Origin: Tieghemostelium lacteum
Taxonomy: Eukaryota; Evosea; Eumycetozoa; Dictyosteliales; Raperosteliaceae
Length of the DNA: 64,000 bases
Assembly (NCBI GenBank): GCA_001606155.1
Contig: LODT01000016.1
Coordinates: forward strand, 248,001 to 312,000
Direction of reading: 5' to 3'
A program made the position numbers and the translations under genes. Below the pieces are notes generated by a model. It was not told the origin of the DNA and did no database searches. It saw nothing but the letters and a program-made list of their open reading frames with translations. Positions 21,400-33,278 of this stretch are shown here, one piece after another; the first letter of the stretch is position 1; every line of letters starts with the position of its first letter.

Positions 21400-23106
21400 A
21401 TGGTTGATATAGATACTCAAAACCTCCATCAACAGACATCTTTTAGTATTCAACAACCACCACAATCACAAACACAGCAATTTAATAGTATCCCTGAACT
21501 TAATAATAATAATGTACAGGATAGTAATGGTGTACTATTAGATGTAAATGGCTCTGTTAATGGTACAACTGTAGTTGGTTATATTCAATCACCCATTAGT
21601 AGTAATAATAATAGTAATAATAATAATAATAGTAATAATAATGGTTCGACAACATTTACATCATCATATGGTACATTGGGACTTAATGGTTCAGGTATTT
21701 TTACAACCAATGGAACAGCAATTATAACCAATGAACAATATAAACCTCAACAACAACAGGTACTTCAAACTCAACAGCAGCCTATACTACCACAACAATA
21801 TATGACAAACCCTGGATTTATGTATCAGAATCCTGTTACATTTGTTATTAATAGTGGTAATATTCAACCTATACAACAACAACATCAACAAATATCACAA
21901 CAATATCAAACTACACCACAAGCAATAAATTTCACAAATAGCATACCAACTCAAATGCAACCATTTCAATTTCTTTCACATTTACAGAATAATAACCCAC
22001 AGCAACCTCAACAACAGATGAATGGTATTTATAATAATAATAGTGCTTTTAATAATACAATAATACAACAAAAGCCAATATCAAATTTTCAACCACAACT
22101 ATCACAACAACCACCAAACCTATCAATTCCACTTCAAAATATAAACCCTCAAATTTTTCAACAACAACAGCAACAACAACTAATACAACAACAACAACTT
22201 AATAATATATTACCAAATCTACCAGTTCAACAGAACCTTTCAAATAGTTCTGGTGGTGTAAATATTGCTCAAACCACTCTAAATCCAACTGGAGTAGTAA
22301 CAAATAACATAGGCCAGACCATACCAAAAGATGATGGAACTGTAAAGAGAAAAAGAGGCAGACCGCCAAAAGTCAAAGAAAATACCTCTCCAATTACACA
22401 ACAACATTTGCAGCAAATTGCAGCATCTACTGTCAATGGTCATGTTGGTGGAGCATTGACAACATCATCATCGAGTGAACAGTCTTCACCAAACAGTAAT
22501 AGTCCAACCCAAGATTTAAATTCTGATAAAAAGAACAATAATAGTAAGAGAGCTACCTATCTATGCAATCGCTGCAAACTACCTAAGAGAGGACATGTAT
22601 GTACAAAATCCAATGGAGATGATGGTGATGCCAGTAATGATGATGAAGAGACTTCACAAGATCCCAACACTGTACCTATTAAAAAGAATAAGACATCTCA
22701 TGATTTCTCTCAACAGCAACAACAATTAGCAAATACAGATAGTCAATTACCTGATATGGGAATTCAATTTCATATTCCACCAATGATTGATACTCAATCA
22801 CCATATAATAATATTATTCAAAATATGAATCCAAATTTACCACAACAACCATCACCAACTGCAGTATCTCTACTCAGTAGTATTAATAGTCAAATGGTTA
22901 ATGTTTTATCACAACCAACAGATCCCAATGTTACCTCCTCATCCTCCACCTCTAGTATTAATCTTCAATCCCAATCACAACCTCTACCTACACAACAACA
23001 AGAACAACAAAAAGAAAGCGATCAAGAAAATGATGAGGAAGAAGAAGATGATGACGAAGATGATGAATCATCAAACGACGATGAAGATTATCAAAGTGAT
23101 GATTAA
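21400..23106 (+). CDS. Q/N-rich nuclear protein with AT-hook and short Cys motif
   Basis: A 568-residue, single-exon protein, mostly Gln/Asn/Ser low complexity. Around residue 315 is an AT-hook core in a basic patch (VKRKRGRPPKVKE). About 75 residues later is a short Cys motif, YLCNRCKLPKRGHVC, with the spacing C-x2-C-x7-C and a His. This motif recurs in dictyostelid regulatory proteins and may bind zinc. The C-terminus is a strongly acidic tail (DEEEEDDDEDDESSNDDED). The combination of AT-hook, small Cys motif, Q-rich body and acidic end fits a chromatin or transcription regulator. No classical DNA-binding domain is seen. Confidence 0.72.
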   Translation: MVDIDTQNLHQQTSFSIQQPPQSQTQQFNSIPELNNNNVQDSNGVLLDVNGSVNGTTVVGYIQSPISSNNNSNNNNNSNNNGSTTFTSSYGTLGLNGSGIFTTNGTAIITNEQYKPQQQQVLQTQQQPILPQQYMTNPGFMYQNPVTFVINSGNIQPIQQQHQQISQQYQTTPQAINFTNSIPTQMQPFQFLSHLQNNNPQQPQQQMNGIYNNNSAFNNTIIQQKPISNFQPQLSQQPPNLSIPLQNINPQIFQQQQQQQLIQQQQLNNILPNLPVQQNLSNSSGGVNIAQTTLNPTGVVTNNIGQTIPKDDGTVKRKRGRPPKVKENTSPITQQHLQQIAASTVNGHVGGALTTSSSSEQSSPNSNSPTQDLNSDKKNNNSKRATYLCNRCKLPKRGHVCTKSNGDDGDASNDDEETSQDPNTVPIKKNKTSHDFSQQQQQLANTDSQLPDMGIQFHIPPMIDTQSPYNNIIQNMNPNLPQQPSPTAVSLLSSINSQMVNVLSQPTDPNVTSSSSTSSINLQSQSQPLPTQQQEQQKESDQENDEEEEDDDEDDESSNDDEDYQSDD

Positions 23107-23360
23107 AACATTCTTCTCATTTTTCATCATATTTAAATTATTTTAAAATTTTGAAATGGTAAAATAAAAACACACGTTGTTCCTTAAAAGGTTATTTTCA
23201 ATTTTATTGTAAATGAGACAATATTACCTTCACCTCCCCAATCACAAGAATGAGAATATTTTTAAATCCTACACAAACCCACTTATCTGTCCAACCTGTT
23301 TTATTAAATATTATATCATAAATATTTTTTTTACAATCATTTGTTTAATCTTCAAAAAGA

Positions 23361-23575
23361 GTAGCCCTGAAAATCAATTTTAATTTTATTGACAAAGATG
23401 GAAATAATGAAATTGATATAAATGATATTAAAAAAGTATATAGTTATTTGATTTAATTTTAGTTTTTGAAAATATACTAACAATTTAATTGGTATAGCGT
23501 GTCATTAAATTAAATCAAGAAAAAGTTGAAGTAGACATTAAAGCTGATTTAGAAGATATCTTAAGAAATTTTTAG
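23361..23575 (+). CDS. small EF-hand protein, C-terminal exons only
   Basis: Two pieces, 23361-23435 and 23498-23575, join in phase 0 over a 62 nt intron (gtatat ... tactaacaa ... ggtatag, with a good branch sequence). They read ALKINFNFIDKDGNNEIDIN, then DIKK|RVIKLNQEKVEVD ... LEDILRNF and stop. The loop DKDGNNEIDIND is a canonical 12-residue calcium loop (D1, D3, N5, I8, D9, D12). The 5' end is not resolved: there is a stop in frame at 23346 and no clear acceptor or ATG, so the first exon is either missed or lost. It may be a small calcium-binding protein or a remnant of one. Confidence 0.5.
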
Positions 23576-23711
23576 GTCCATAAATCTAGAGTGATACACT
23601 TTCGTTGGGATCATCCCCACATGAAATATTAAATAAAATTCCATTGTTTAAAAAGAAAAAAGGAAGGTTATTCTTTTTTATATAGTTTATTACTAGTTTC
23701 TAATATGCTCT

Positions 23712-24666
23712 TTATAAACCTTTTAGAATTCCAGAACAAAGTTCGTAAGTGTAAAATGCTATAGATGTAGTTGGAATTACTTTTACATAGTTAATAGATA
23801 GACCCTTGTATAAAGCACCAATACCTTCGTTACGTAAAATATTATAAATTGTTTTAAATGAATTGTGTTCCAAATTGATTTCAACTTTACCATCACCAAA
23901 TCCGTGAGTTTGCATTCTTCTTCTAACGACATCAAAAGGATAGGAAGCAGTTTGAGCCAAACCACCTGCAATACCACCTGCCATCAATTTGTAGGATGGT
24001 ATCAATTGACCTTTTTCATCCTTACAATTGTAGGGTGCGTATTTCTTTAGATATTCAAATGTACTGAAACTGATACCACCGTATGGTAAAATACCAATAA
24101 GTGTTGGTTGAATACCTCTGTATGCTCCTTTAAAACCATCTTTTGCAATAGTGTCTCTAAAGAGATGATGGATTCTTGTGTATTGATCCTGAACCTCTAT
24201 AGCTAAACGTGCTCTTAATAGGTCGAGTGGATAGGTGCACAATACTGCTATACCTCCTGCACTGCTACCTGCTATAAAATTATTTAATGGTGTGTTGTTA
24301 TTGATTATATTCTTTTTAATGGTTTCGTATGAAAGAAACTGTACTGCTGCATATGGAAATACTCTTGTAATCGTTGCTGTATTTCCTCTCCACAATCCTT
24401 TGAATCCTTCTTTATTTATAATTTTTTTGATTGATGAATATACTGAATCTAATGAGTATAATTCACTTTTAATCTATATTTATTGTTTTTGGTATATGTT
24501 GTTAAAATTTAATGTTCTAAACTATGAATATCAATGTATGTTAAAAAAGACCTACTTGAAATAAAATTTTAACTCTTTCTAAAGGGGCTACAGCTGATTT
24601 TGCTGTTACACCTGCAATTCCTCCAGAAAAGAAAGAAATTAGAGGATGATTTCTTTGATCGGACAT
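23712..24666 (-). CDS. mitochondrial carrier, SLC25A16/42-like (two exons)
   Basis: Inner-membrane solute carrier. Exons 24666-24556 and 24473-23712 join in phase 0 (KILFQ then IKSELYSLD) to 290 residues, the usual length. The three signature motifs of the family are present: PLERVK, PLDLLRAR and PFDVVRRR, each in one of three about 95-residue repeats. The order of motifs (FPYAAVQFLSYE, LPYGGISFSTFE, ISYPFDV-like TASYPFDVVRRRMQ, NYVKVIPTTSIAFYTYE) is closest to the SLC25A16/SLC25A42/Leu5 group, which carries coenzyme A or adenine nucleotides. The exact substrate cannot be told from sequence alone. Confidence 0.9.
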
Positions 24667-24839
24667 TCTATATGGTATATTTCACAAAACTCTATAAGAG
24701 GTTCCTCTTTTTGTGTTTGGGTATTTGTTTAAATATAAAATAAAAAAATCGATGAGAAATAAAAAATTTTTTTTAAATTTTGTTGATTTATTCCAACAAA
24801 TCATTCGACTCTCTGAAACTAAAATTTAGTAAAACATAC

Positions 24840-24896
24840 AGATTTATAAAATTTACGTAGATTTATAAAATTAACATAGATTTATAAAATTAACAT
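24840..24896. repeat. 19-bp tandem repeat, three copies
   Basis: The unit agatttataaaattaacat occurs at 24859-24877 and 24878-24896 without change; the first copy (24840-24858) ends in ttacgt instead of taacat. It lies in the spacer between the carrier gene start and the PDX1 3' end. No function is evident. Confidence 0.85.
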
Positions 24897-24949
24897 GGAA
24901 TTCTGAAATTTATTTATGACATATATTTAAGAATATTTATCGAACATAT

Positions 24950-25879
24950 TTAATGTTTTTCTTTTACTGACCACTGTTCAACAATTTTGTCAGAATTTAT
25001 ACCAACCATAGCTTCCCCAAGATCTTCAGAGATTTTAGATAGAATATCGGGGTTATTATAATGAGTAACAGCTTGTACAATTGCAGATGCTCTTTTCTTT
25101 GGGTCACCACTCTTAAAGATACCAGAGCCAACAAATACACCGTCCATACCCAATTGCATCATTAGAGCTGCGTCTGCAGGAGTTGCAACACCACCAGCTG
25201 CAAAATTAACAACAGGTAATTTACCCAGTCTCTTTACTTCTTTTACAAGTTCTAAAGGAGCCTGTATTTCTTTGGCATAGGTATACAATTCATCATCGTC
25301 CATTGATACCAATTTCTTAATTTCCTTGTTTACTGAACGTGCATGTCTTACTGCTTCCACCACATTACCGGTACCAGCTTCACCCTTTGTTCTAATCATT
25401 GCAGCACCTTCTGCTATACGTCTTAGAGCTTCTCCTAGATTTCTGCAACCACATACAAAAGGTACTTGGAATTTTGATTTATTAATATGATTCTCGTCAT
25501 CGGCTATTGTCAGAACTTCAGATTCATCAATATAGTCTATACCAATATTCTGAAGTATTTGAGCTTCCACAAAGTGACCAATTCTCACTTTTGCCATTAC
25601 GGGTATAGTTACAGCAGCCATAATCTCTTTTATCATTTTTGGATCTGACATTCTAGCCACACCTCCAAAGTGTCTGATATCAGCAGGAATTTTTTCTAAA
25701 GCCATTACAGCACAAGCACCAGCCTCTTCTGCAATCTTTGCTTGTTCTGGAGTCACAACATCCATAATAACACCTCCCTTTAACATCTGAGCCAATGATG
25801 ATTTGATTTTAAATGATTGAATTTGGTCATCTGATGATTTTGTACCATTAGTTTTATTAGTAGTTTCAATTTTATCCAT
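24950..25879 (-). CDS. pdx1: pyridoxal 5'-phosphate synthase, synthase subunit PDX1
   Basis: Makes PLP from ribose 5-phosphate, glyceraldehyde 3-phosphate and ammonia supplied by PDX2. 309 residues, single exon. The barrel motifs are clear: [50 protein letters not shown] with the active-site Lys, and [19 protein letters not shown] with the second Lys. [19 protein letters not shown] and [11 protein letters not shown] form the phosphate sites. The N-terminal 30 residues are a variable extension. It is transcribed divergently from PDX2 over a 696 bp shared region. Confidence 0.97.
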   Translation of the reverse strand: MDKIETTNKTNGTKSSDDQIQSFKIKSSLAQMLKGGVIMDVVTPEQAKIAEEAGACAVMALEKIPADIRHFGGVARMSDPKMIKEIMAAVTIPVMAKVRIGHFVEAQILQNIGIDYIDESEVLTIADDENHINKSKFQVPFVCGCRNLGEALRRIAEGAAMIRTKGEAGTGNVVEAVRHARSVNKEIKKLVSMDDDELYTYAKEIQAPLELVKEVKRLGKLPVVNFAAGGVATPADAALMMQLGMDGVFVGSGIFKSGDPKKRASAIVQAVTHYNNPDILSKISEDLGEAMVGINSDKIVEQWSVKEKH

Positions 25880-26575
25880 TATCTAATTTCTATTTATCAG
25901 TTTATCTTTTAAGATTTTAAATTATTTAAATTAAAAAAAGTAAATTCACACTTTAATTTAATTTATAGTTAGTTTTTTTTTGTTAAGAATGTTGATGTGT
26001 GTTTTGGTGGTTGGGAAAACGATAGAAAATTCTAAATATTTAAGTGTGATTTTGCAATTCCTTCTTTCTCTATCATAAGATTATTACATAGAATAAAAAT
26101 TAAAAATCCACAAAAATATCATTTTATTTATTTCTTGGAATGATTAAGATTAGGCCCAAAGTTAAGATGGTTGCCTAGTAAAGCATGTTGACATCAACAC
26201 TTTTTTCCTTTTATATCCAATTTACTCCGCTTTTTAAATTTTTTAAATTAAATTTCTTTTTTCTTTTGGATGAAAATTCAATTTCATAAGAGTTTGTTGA
26301 AAAATTAAATTACCTCTCGGAATTTGGGAGACATAGAACCAAGCAAAGAATCCCATCTTAATTAAAAAATAGAAATATCTGTGTTCTCATCTTACGAAAA
26401 CTAATTGATTTGTAGTTTGTGGTGTCATAATTCAACTTTTTAGTGTGTTTTGATTTGTTTTAATCTTCACCACATTTTGAGAATTTAATTTATAAAAATT
26501 TAACAAAAAAAATATAATATTTATTTGTATAATTTAATATTTATTATATATTTTGTATTTAGTAGATAGAGGGAA
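25880..26575. promoter_or_regulatory. divergent promoter region of PDX1 and PDX2
   Basis: 696 bp without an ORF between the two starts, with T runs and A/T-rich tracts near both genes. The head-to-head layout suggests shared control of the two enzyme subunits. I do not recognise a specific operator, nor a PLP- or thiamine-type riboswitch in it. Confidence 0.5.
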
Positions 26576-27304
26576 ATGGAAGTTAAAATTGGTATATTAG
26601 CATTACAAGGTGGGTTCAGAGAACACAAAGAAATTATAGAATTATTAGCAAAACAAGAAAATCATTTCAATAAATATACATGTAAAGAGATTAAAACCGA
26701 TAGAGATCTTGTGGAATTTAAACCTGATGGTATTATATTACCAGGTGGAGAGAGTACGGCAATGTCAATCATAAGTAGTGCACACACTCAAGGGACTGAT
26801 ATTAAAAATATATTTGACCATCTCAAGGAATTCGTGTCCAATGGAAAGCCCATTTATGGTACATGCGCAGGTGCCATAATGCTCAGTGACCAAGTTGAAA
26901 ATCAAAAAGATGGAGGACAATCTCTAATTGGAGGTTTACACATACAAACTAGTAGAAACTATTTTGGTCGTCAGATTAATAGTTTTCAATCTAGAATTCG
27001 ATTAGATCTACCAGTGATTGAAAAGTCACCTGATGAATCGCAGCCTAGTGTAACGATTTTGGATGATATTGATGGTGTGTTTATTCGTGCTCCAGGTATA
27101 ACTAAAATCCTCGATAAATCTGTTGAAATTCTGGGTAGATATCAAGTAACCCTTAAAGACTCTACCAAAGAGACTATAATCACAGCAGTTAAACAAAATA
27201 ATATATTAGCAACTGTTTTTCATCCTGAATTAACAGTTGACACTAGATTTCATAAATATTTCATTGATATTGTCATAGCACATAAACTTTCCTTTTTAAA
27301 ATAA
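26576..27304 (+). CDS. pdx2: pyridoxal 5'-phosphate synthase, glutaminase subunit PDX2
   Basis: Class I glutamine amidotransferase-type subunit that releases ammonia from glutamine for PDX1. 242 residues, single exon. Motifs: the N-terminal IGILALQGGFREHKE, the LPGGESTAMS oxyanion loop, the nucleophile elbow YGTCAGAIML with the catalytic Cys, the FGRQINSFQ helix, FIRAPGI, and VFHPELT with the catalytic His and Glu. It is slightly longer than bacterial PdxT because of short inserts (for example KENHFNKYTCKE-like and SPDESQPS). Its partner is the divergent PDX1. Confidence 0.96.
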   Translation: MEVKIGILALQGGFREHKEIIELLAKQENHFNKYTCKEIKTDRDLVEFKPDGIILPGGESTAMSIISSAHTQGTDIKNIFDHLKEFVSNGKPIYGTCAGAIMLSDQVENQKDGGQSLIGGLHIQTSRNYFGRQINSFQSRIRLDLPVIEKSPDESQPSVTILDDIDGVFIRAPGITKILDKSVEILGRYQVTLKDSTKETIITAVKQNNILATVFHPELTVDTRFHKYFIDIVIAHKLSFLK

Positions 27305-27353
27305 AATAAAATAACCCCACCAATTCAAATAATATCTACATTAATATAATAGT

Positions 27354-28337
27354 TTAATTTGTAATGTGTGCATCTGTTTTTAATTTAGTTGAACAAGGAT
27401 AGGTATAATTATTATGTTGTTCTCTACTTTTTCCACATCCAAAACAAAATAGATGACCACAATGACATGCCATAGAATTACAACCCATATTCTTTTCTAC
27501 AATAGTCTTACAATGAGGGCACTGTTGAGTGTTTTTTAAGATCCAAACTTTAGTTGCTCCTGAAACCATATCAAATCCATCTTTCTTCCAACTCTTTCCA
27601 CTGAAACTTGGTCTGAATAAATAGGAACTTGGGTCCATGTGATTAGGTCTCTTTGTCTTTTTATAAAATGTATTTGTTACTGTATAAGTTCTCAACTCTT
27701 CTTGCAACTCTTCAAACTGCGCACAAGTCATACCACTGTGAGATGCATTTCTGCAAAATCCACAAAATTCATATCCACATTCAGGAACTGGACATTGACA
27801 TGACCCATCAGGTTGTGAAATGACAATAGAACTACAATTTGGTACAGGACAATAACGCACATTTTTATCCTTAGCCATAGAATGGTTGAATAACAGTTGG
27901 TCATATAAATCAAAGTCTTTTCCTTTGAGTATATGTTGTACCTCTTGATATTTTACTTTATATTTACAGAGATTTTGTGGGCATTTGATATCAGAGTATC
28001 CTGATCTTATCTGTGATAAATAATGTTGTTGAATACAATCAATACAAAATCTATGATAGCATTCATCCATGATATAAAAGTCTTGAATTGGTAAATCATC
28101 ATAACAAATCGAACATAAATATGATCTTTCATTATGACCCTTTTCCAATTTCTCTTGTTCTGATTTCATAAACTCTTTAAATAATCTGTCATTTTCATCT
28201 TCAACAACTACTGGTTGTGACATTAAATAATTTATAGTCTCCTCTATATTGTTATTAAAACTTTCTAAAGCATCTTTAATATCTTTATCTGACAAATCAG
28301 GTAATAATGATTTTATAGTAGAAATATTTGATTCCAT
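27354..28337 (-). CDS. RBR-type E3 ubiquitin ligase, 327 residues
   Basis: RING-between-RING ligase that passes ubiquitin through a RING2 Cys. The N-terminal 45 residues look like a UBA/CUE helical bundle (IKSLLPDLSDKDIKDALESF). RING1 is CSICYDDLP ... CYHRFCIDCIQQH ... CPQNLC. The IBR region is YCPVPNCSSIV ... CPVPECGYEFCGFC. RING2 is QCPHCKTIVEKNMGCNSMAC, with the likely catalytic Cys in the GCNSMAC segment, then CGHLFCFGCGK. A short, RNF14/ARA54-like layout without the RWD domain. Single exon, with only 50 bp between its 3' end and that of PDX2. Confidence 0.92.
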   Translation of the reverse strand: MESNISTIKSLLPDLSDKDIKDALESFNNNIEETINYLMSQPVVVEDENDRLFKEFMKSEQEKLEKGHNERSYLCSICYDDLPIQDFYIMDECYHRFCIDCIQQHYLSQIRSGYSDIKCPQNLCKYKVKYQEVQHILKGKDFDLYDQLLFNHSMAKDKNVRYCPVPNCSSIVISQPDGSCQCPVPECGYEFCGFCRNASHSGMTCAQFEELQEELRTYTVTNTFYKKTKRPNHMDPSSYLFRPSFSGKSWKKDGFDMVSGATKVWILKNTQQCPHCKTIVEKNMGCNSMACHCGHLFCFGCGKSREQHNNYTYPCSTKLKTDAHITN

Positions 28338-28607
28338 TGTTATATTATCCTTTTTATAAAAGACAGAAAGAAAATAATTTATATTCCTTTACAAAAGAGA
28401 GATTCCACTTTTCATGAAAATATCTGATATTGTTTAAATTTAAAAATTTTAAAGAAATCAAGAGGTTTTGTAAAAAAGGTGTATTGCAGTGAAACCACAC
28501 CACGCATATTCTCAATTTTTTCGTTTACAAACCCAAGTTTGATTATAATAATATTAAATAAAGAAATTTCATTAAAATTGGTATATTTACTGTTAACTAT
28601 AATTTAT

Positions 28608-29183
28608 TTAAAAGGCTGGGACTTCCAAAACACCATCTTTAACTTGTTGTTGGATGTCTTTTGGTGATTTACCGTTAACTTTACAACCAATTGAATTGGC
28701 AGTACCTAAGATTTCCAAGACGGAACCTTTAGAGTCAATAGCTAAAGATTTGAATCTCATAGTTTTAGCGATATTGATGATTTCTTCGAAAGCAATGTTA
28801 CCATTGTGTTTGATGTTCTTTTCCTTCTTTCTATCTCTGGGTGGTTCTTTCAAGGCTTTAATGACAAGAGCAGAGGCTGATGGTAAAACTTCTGGGACAG
28901 CAACTCTGTTTTGGATGGTCAATTTAACTTGGACTTTCATACCTTTCCATGGAAGAGTGGCTTTAGCAATATCATCACCAACTTTCTTTGGGGAAACACC
29001 AAGTGGACCCAATTTTGGAGCTAAGGTGGACATAGCACCACCTTCACCACCTGCAACTCTTAAGAATACTATTTATCATAATCCAAAAATCAGTAATCTA
29101 AATCCTATAACATCTAATCCTCATTCCTGTCCTATATTTTATTTACCTTCAACTTTTTCTGATGGATCGACCTTTGGTGGCAT
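28608..29183 (-). CDS. rpl12: 60S ribosomal protein L12 (uL11), two exons
   Basis: Large-subunit stalk-base protein. Exons 29183-29147 (37 nt) and 29068-28608 join to 165 residues, the exact eukaryotic length. The splice gives [20 protein letters not shown]. Recognisable blocks are [59 protein letters not shown] and [19 protein letters not shown]. The early small exon and short AT-rich intron are typical of ribosomal protein genes in this lineage. Confidence 0.96.
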
Positions 29184-29441
29184 CTATTGATAAGGATTAC
29201 ATTAATAATCTTATGTGAGAAAAAAGGGAAAGGTTCTATATAGACTTACTCTGTGTCTTTAGCGTGTATAAATCTCAACAAACAAAAAAAAAAAATTTTT
29301 TACAATAATTATAATCAAATTTTAATCAAAAAAATTAAAAATTGATTTGAAACGTTCGTACTCTGCCGAAAGATATATAATAGGAGATATTATGAATGAT
29401 TGAGAATTGTAATATTATAGTGTATTATTATTATTAATTTA

Positions 29442-30281
29442 TTATAAAACTTTTTCTCTATGTAATGTAAAATAGAGAGAATCTAAGTCGAAATAGGTTA
29501 AAATATCATAACCGACATTAAAGATTGCCAATGACCATTCAAAGACAGAGTATTTGCTGTAGGCCAAATAGACACAATGGAATTCATGGTCAACAAAATA
29601 TTTGAGGGAGGATATAAAGAGGAGGAAATGAGTTATGCCTACAATGACCTTCCATTTCAGAGAAAACAGTTCTTTTTGAGTCTTTCTGTCGTAGGATTTG
29701 AATATAAGTGACCAGAATGTGGTGTGTTGTACTTTGAATTTAATTCTGGTTTGGTAGAATAGACTGGTATAGGTGTACATATAGAGGAAGGAGAAGATTA
29801 CATAGCTTACAAATCCACATTGATGGAAGAATAACCATTCACTACTGGATACATAGATCCAAACACCTGCTGAGAATACTCTGAGTGTGTCAAATATAGT
29901 GCATAGGGGTATGAGAGTAGTTATAGATTTTATAGAGGCATTTAAGGATTCAGTAGTACCTTTAAATGAATTGGGTCTGTTGGTGTTGTGAAGTTGGCTA
30001 ATGAGATTGTTTTTCTCGTCGACTGCTAGGTAGTGGTTGAGGTATATAGTTCCTAGTCTAAGTCCAGATGTAAGTGCCATACCGTATCTGAAGACATTCA
30101 TCTCTGGTGTAAAGTCACCGATAGTTGCTGAGATGGATGGTAAGAATTCCCAATGTCTACAATGGTTCTTGGTGACTTGTTTAAAATGTAAATAACATGC
30201 TAGAAATAATGTTATTCCAAAAGATGAATATGTTATAATACCATAGAGTAATGGTAATAATCCTGCTGATAATTTAAACAT
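29442..30281 (-). CDS. PGAP2/FRAG1-like membrane protein
   Basis: The Frag1/DRAM/Sfk1 family includes PGAP2, which remodels the lipid of GPI anchors in the Golgi. 279 residues, single exon, about six membrane segments (LLPLLYGIITYSSFGITLFLA, VIFSFLYMYTYTSLFY, VIVGITHFLLFISSL and others). The family block FLPSISATIGDFTPEMNVFR followed by YGMALTSGLRL is clear. It might be PGAP2 itself or a paralogue; length and hydropathy fit PGAP2. Confidence 0.75.
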   Translation of the reverse strand: MFKLSAGLLPLLYGIITYSSFGITLFLACYLHFKQVTKNHCRHWEFLPSISATIGDFTPEMNVFRYGMALTSGLRLGTIYLNHYLAVDEKNNLISQLHNTNRPNSFKGTTESLNASIKSITTLIPLCTIFDTLRVFSAGVWIYVSSSEWLFFHQCGFVSYVIFSFLYMYTYTSLFYQTRIKFKVQHTTFWSLIFKSYDRKTQKELFSLKWKVIVGITHFLLFISSLKYFVDHEFHCVYLAYSKYSVFEWSLAIFNVGYDILTYFDLDSLYFTLHREKVL

Positions 30282-30455
30282 ATCTCGATTTGTCAGTTCA
30301 AGGTACTGTAATTAAAAAATAAAAAAAAAAAAAACTACCAAAACAGAAATGTGGGTCTTAAATTCAGTTAGAGGCCTAACTGAACAAACCTACTTTTTTT
30401 TTATATACATATTAAAATATAAGTATATTTTATTGGTGGTGTGAGATGTGGAAAT

Positions 30456-31886
<1,431 letters not shown>

Positions 31887-31987
31887 TTTGGAGTGTTCTA
31901 CGTGAAATTTAAAAAAAAAAAAAATTCACTTCACCAATTCAATTAAAAATATTAGATTACAATAAATAATTAAGTTCTTGTTTTATT

Positions 31988-33105
31988 TTAATTTTCTTTT
32001 TTTTGGTTTCTATAACTAGATATTCTCTTTTCATTATTTGGAGAAGAGAATAACCAAAATTTGATTCGATTTGGTATCATAAAATTAATTTTTAACATTA
32101 AATCCAAGAGTATTGGTACAATAATTTTTGTTTTATTATATTTAATAGCATTTACAAGATGTGATGCAACTAATTAGTAAATAATAGAGATGGGTGTTAG
32201 TATTAAACTATAAATAGTAAATTGAATAAATATTTACTTAAATCAGGTGATAATTTTGGTAAAAGTATTGATAATCTTGGGAATTGACCTTCACCAATTC
32301 CATTAGCAGTAAAATAATTTGAATTAGTTTCGCCAGGAATAACTTCTAAAACACCTACACCTGTACCTGCAAGTTCCATTCTTAAACATTCAGTGAAGCC
32401 TCTGAGTGCAAATCTACTACCTGCATATCCTGCGCAACCAGGCCATGTCTGATATGAAACTGGTGAATTTACAATAACAACTAATCCATTCTGATTCATG
32501 ATCATTTTTGGTAAGAGTAATCTTGTAATATGAAATGTTGCAAAATCTATTTTAAATTATAATCTGTTAATTAGTATTAGGTGGAGGAGGATGGGAGGGG
32601 GATATTAAAACATACAAGGTAAAGACATCATATCTAAACAATCGTTAAAAGATGTATTTTCAATGAATTTCCATTGACCTGCACCAGCACAATTGATGAG
32701 TATGTCAATTGCATTACTTTGAGTTATATGGTTTATCGAATCAACACATTTATTCAGATCATGTTCTTTTGAGAGATCTGCTACTACAAAATGAGCATTA
32801 CCACCATTTTGATTAATTATTTGGGTTTCTTCTAAAAGTTTAGATTCTGATCTGGCAATTAAAATGAGTTTACATCCAAGTTTAGAGAGAAGATGTGCAG
32901 TTGAAAGTCCAATTCCACTACTTGCACCTGTAATTACAATTGTTTTATCTTTGAATTGGTACTGATTAAATAGTCTTTGATAGACTGTGTATCCTAGATA
33001 CCCTAATACAGGTAATCCCCAATAAGCATTACTCTTTATTAGGTGTCTGTGATGTTGAATGTTACTCATCAACATCTGAACAAATCTTGAAAAATCATGG
33101 TTCAT
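31988..33105 (-). CDS. membrane-anchored short-chain dehydrogenase/reductase (three exons)
   Basis: Exons 33105-32616, 32546-32238 and 32169-31988 join in frame (490+309+182 nt) to 326 residues. The third exon reads SPDLIASHLVNAIKYNKTKI ... VPILLDLMLK, the normal end of such enzymes; ending at 32203 would truncate it. A membrane segment lies near residues 28-45 (WGLPVLGYLGYTVYQ). The NAD(P) loop is TGASSGIG (59-66), followed by NCAG. The catalytic set would be S191, Y204 and, in place of the usual Lys of YxxxK, Arg208 (YAGSR). It resembles DHRS7-type ER enzymes acting on lipids or retinoids; substrate unknown, and activity uncertain given the Arg. Confidence 0.88.
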
Positions 33106-33278
33106 TTTTTTAATAATACAATGAATAAAATTTTATATTTTTTTTATCTCTTTGAATAAATTAACAACCCCCTCGAATTCGGAATAATAACAGATAAATG
33201 TCTGTTTTTTTTTTTTATAAATTCGAAAATGTAATCGGGGAAACACACACAGCCGAAACTAAAAAAAAATTTAATAAA

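Noticed and set aside
23581-23620. Small inverted repeat tgggatcatcccca, considered as an RNA gene or terminator
   Set aside because: The stem is only 5-6 bp, with no upstream promoter element of the dictyostelid small-RNA type and no tRNA boxes.
26150-26215. GC-richer patch in the PDX promoter (taggcccaaagttaagatgg), considered as a small RNA or riboswitch
   Set aside because: No consistent helices or known conserved core could be found by eye.
28654-29190. 178-codon plus-strand ORF opposite RPL12
   Set aside because: Antisense shadow of a clear ribosomal protein gene including its intron.
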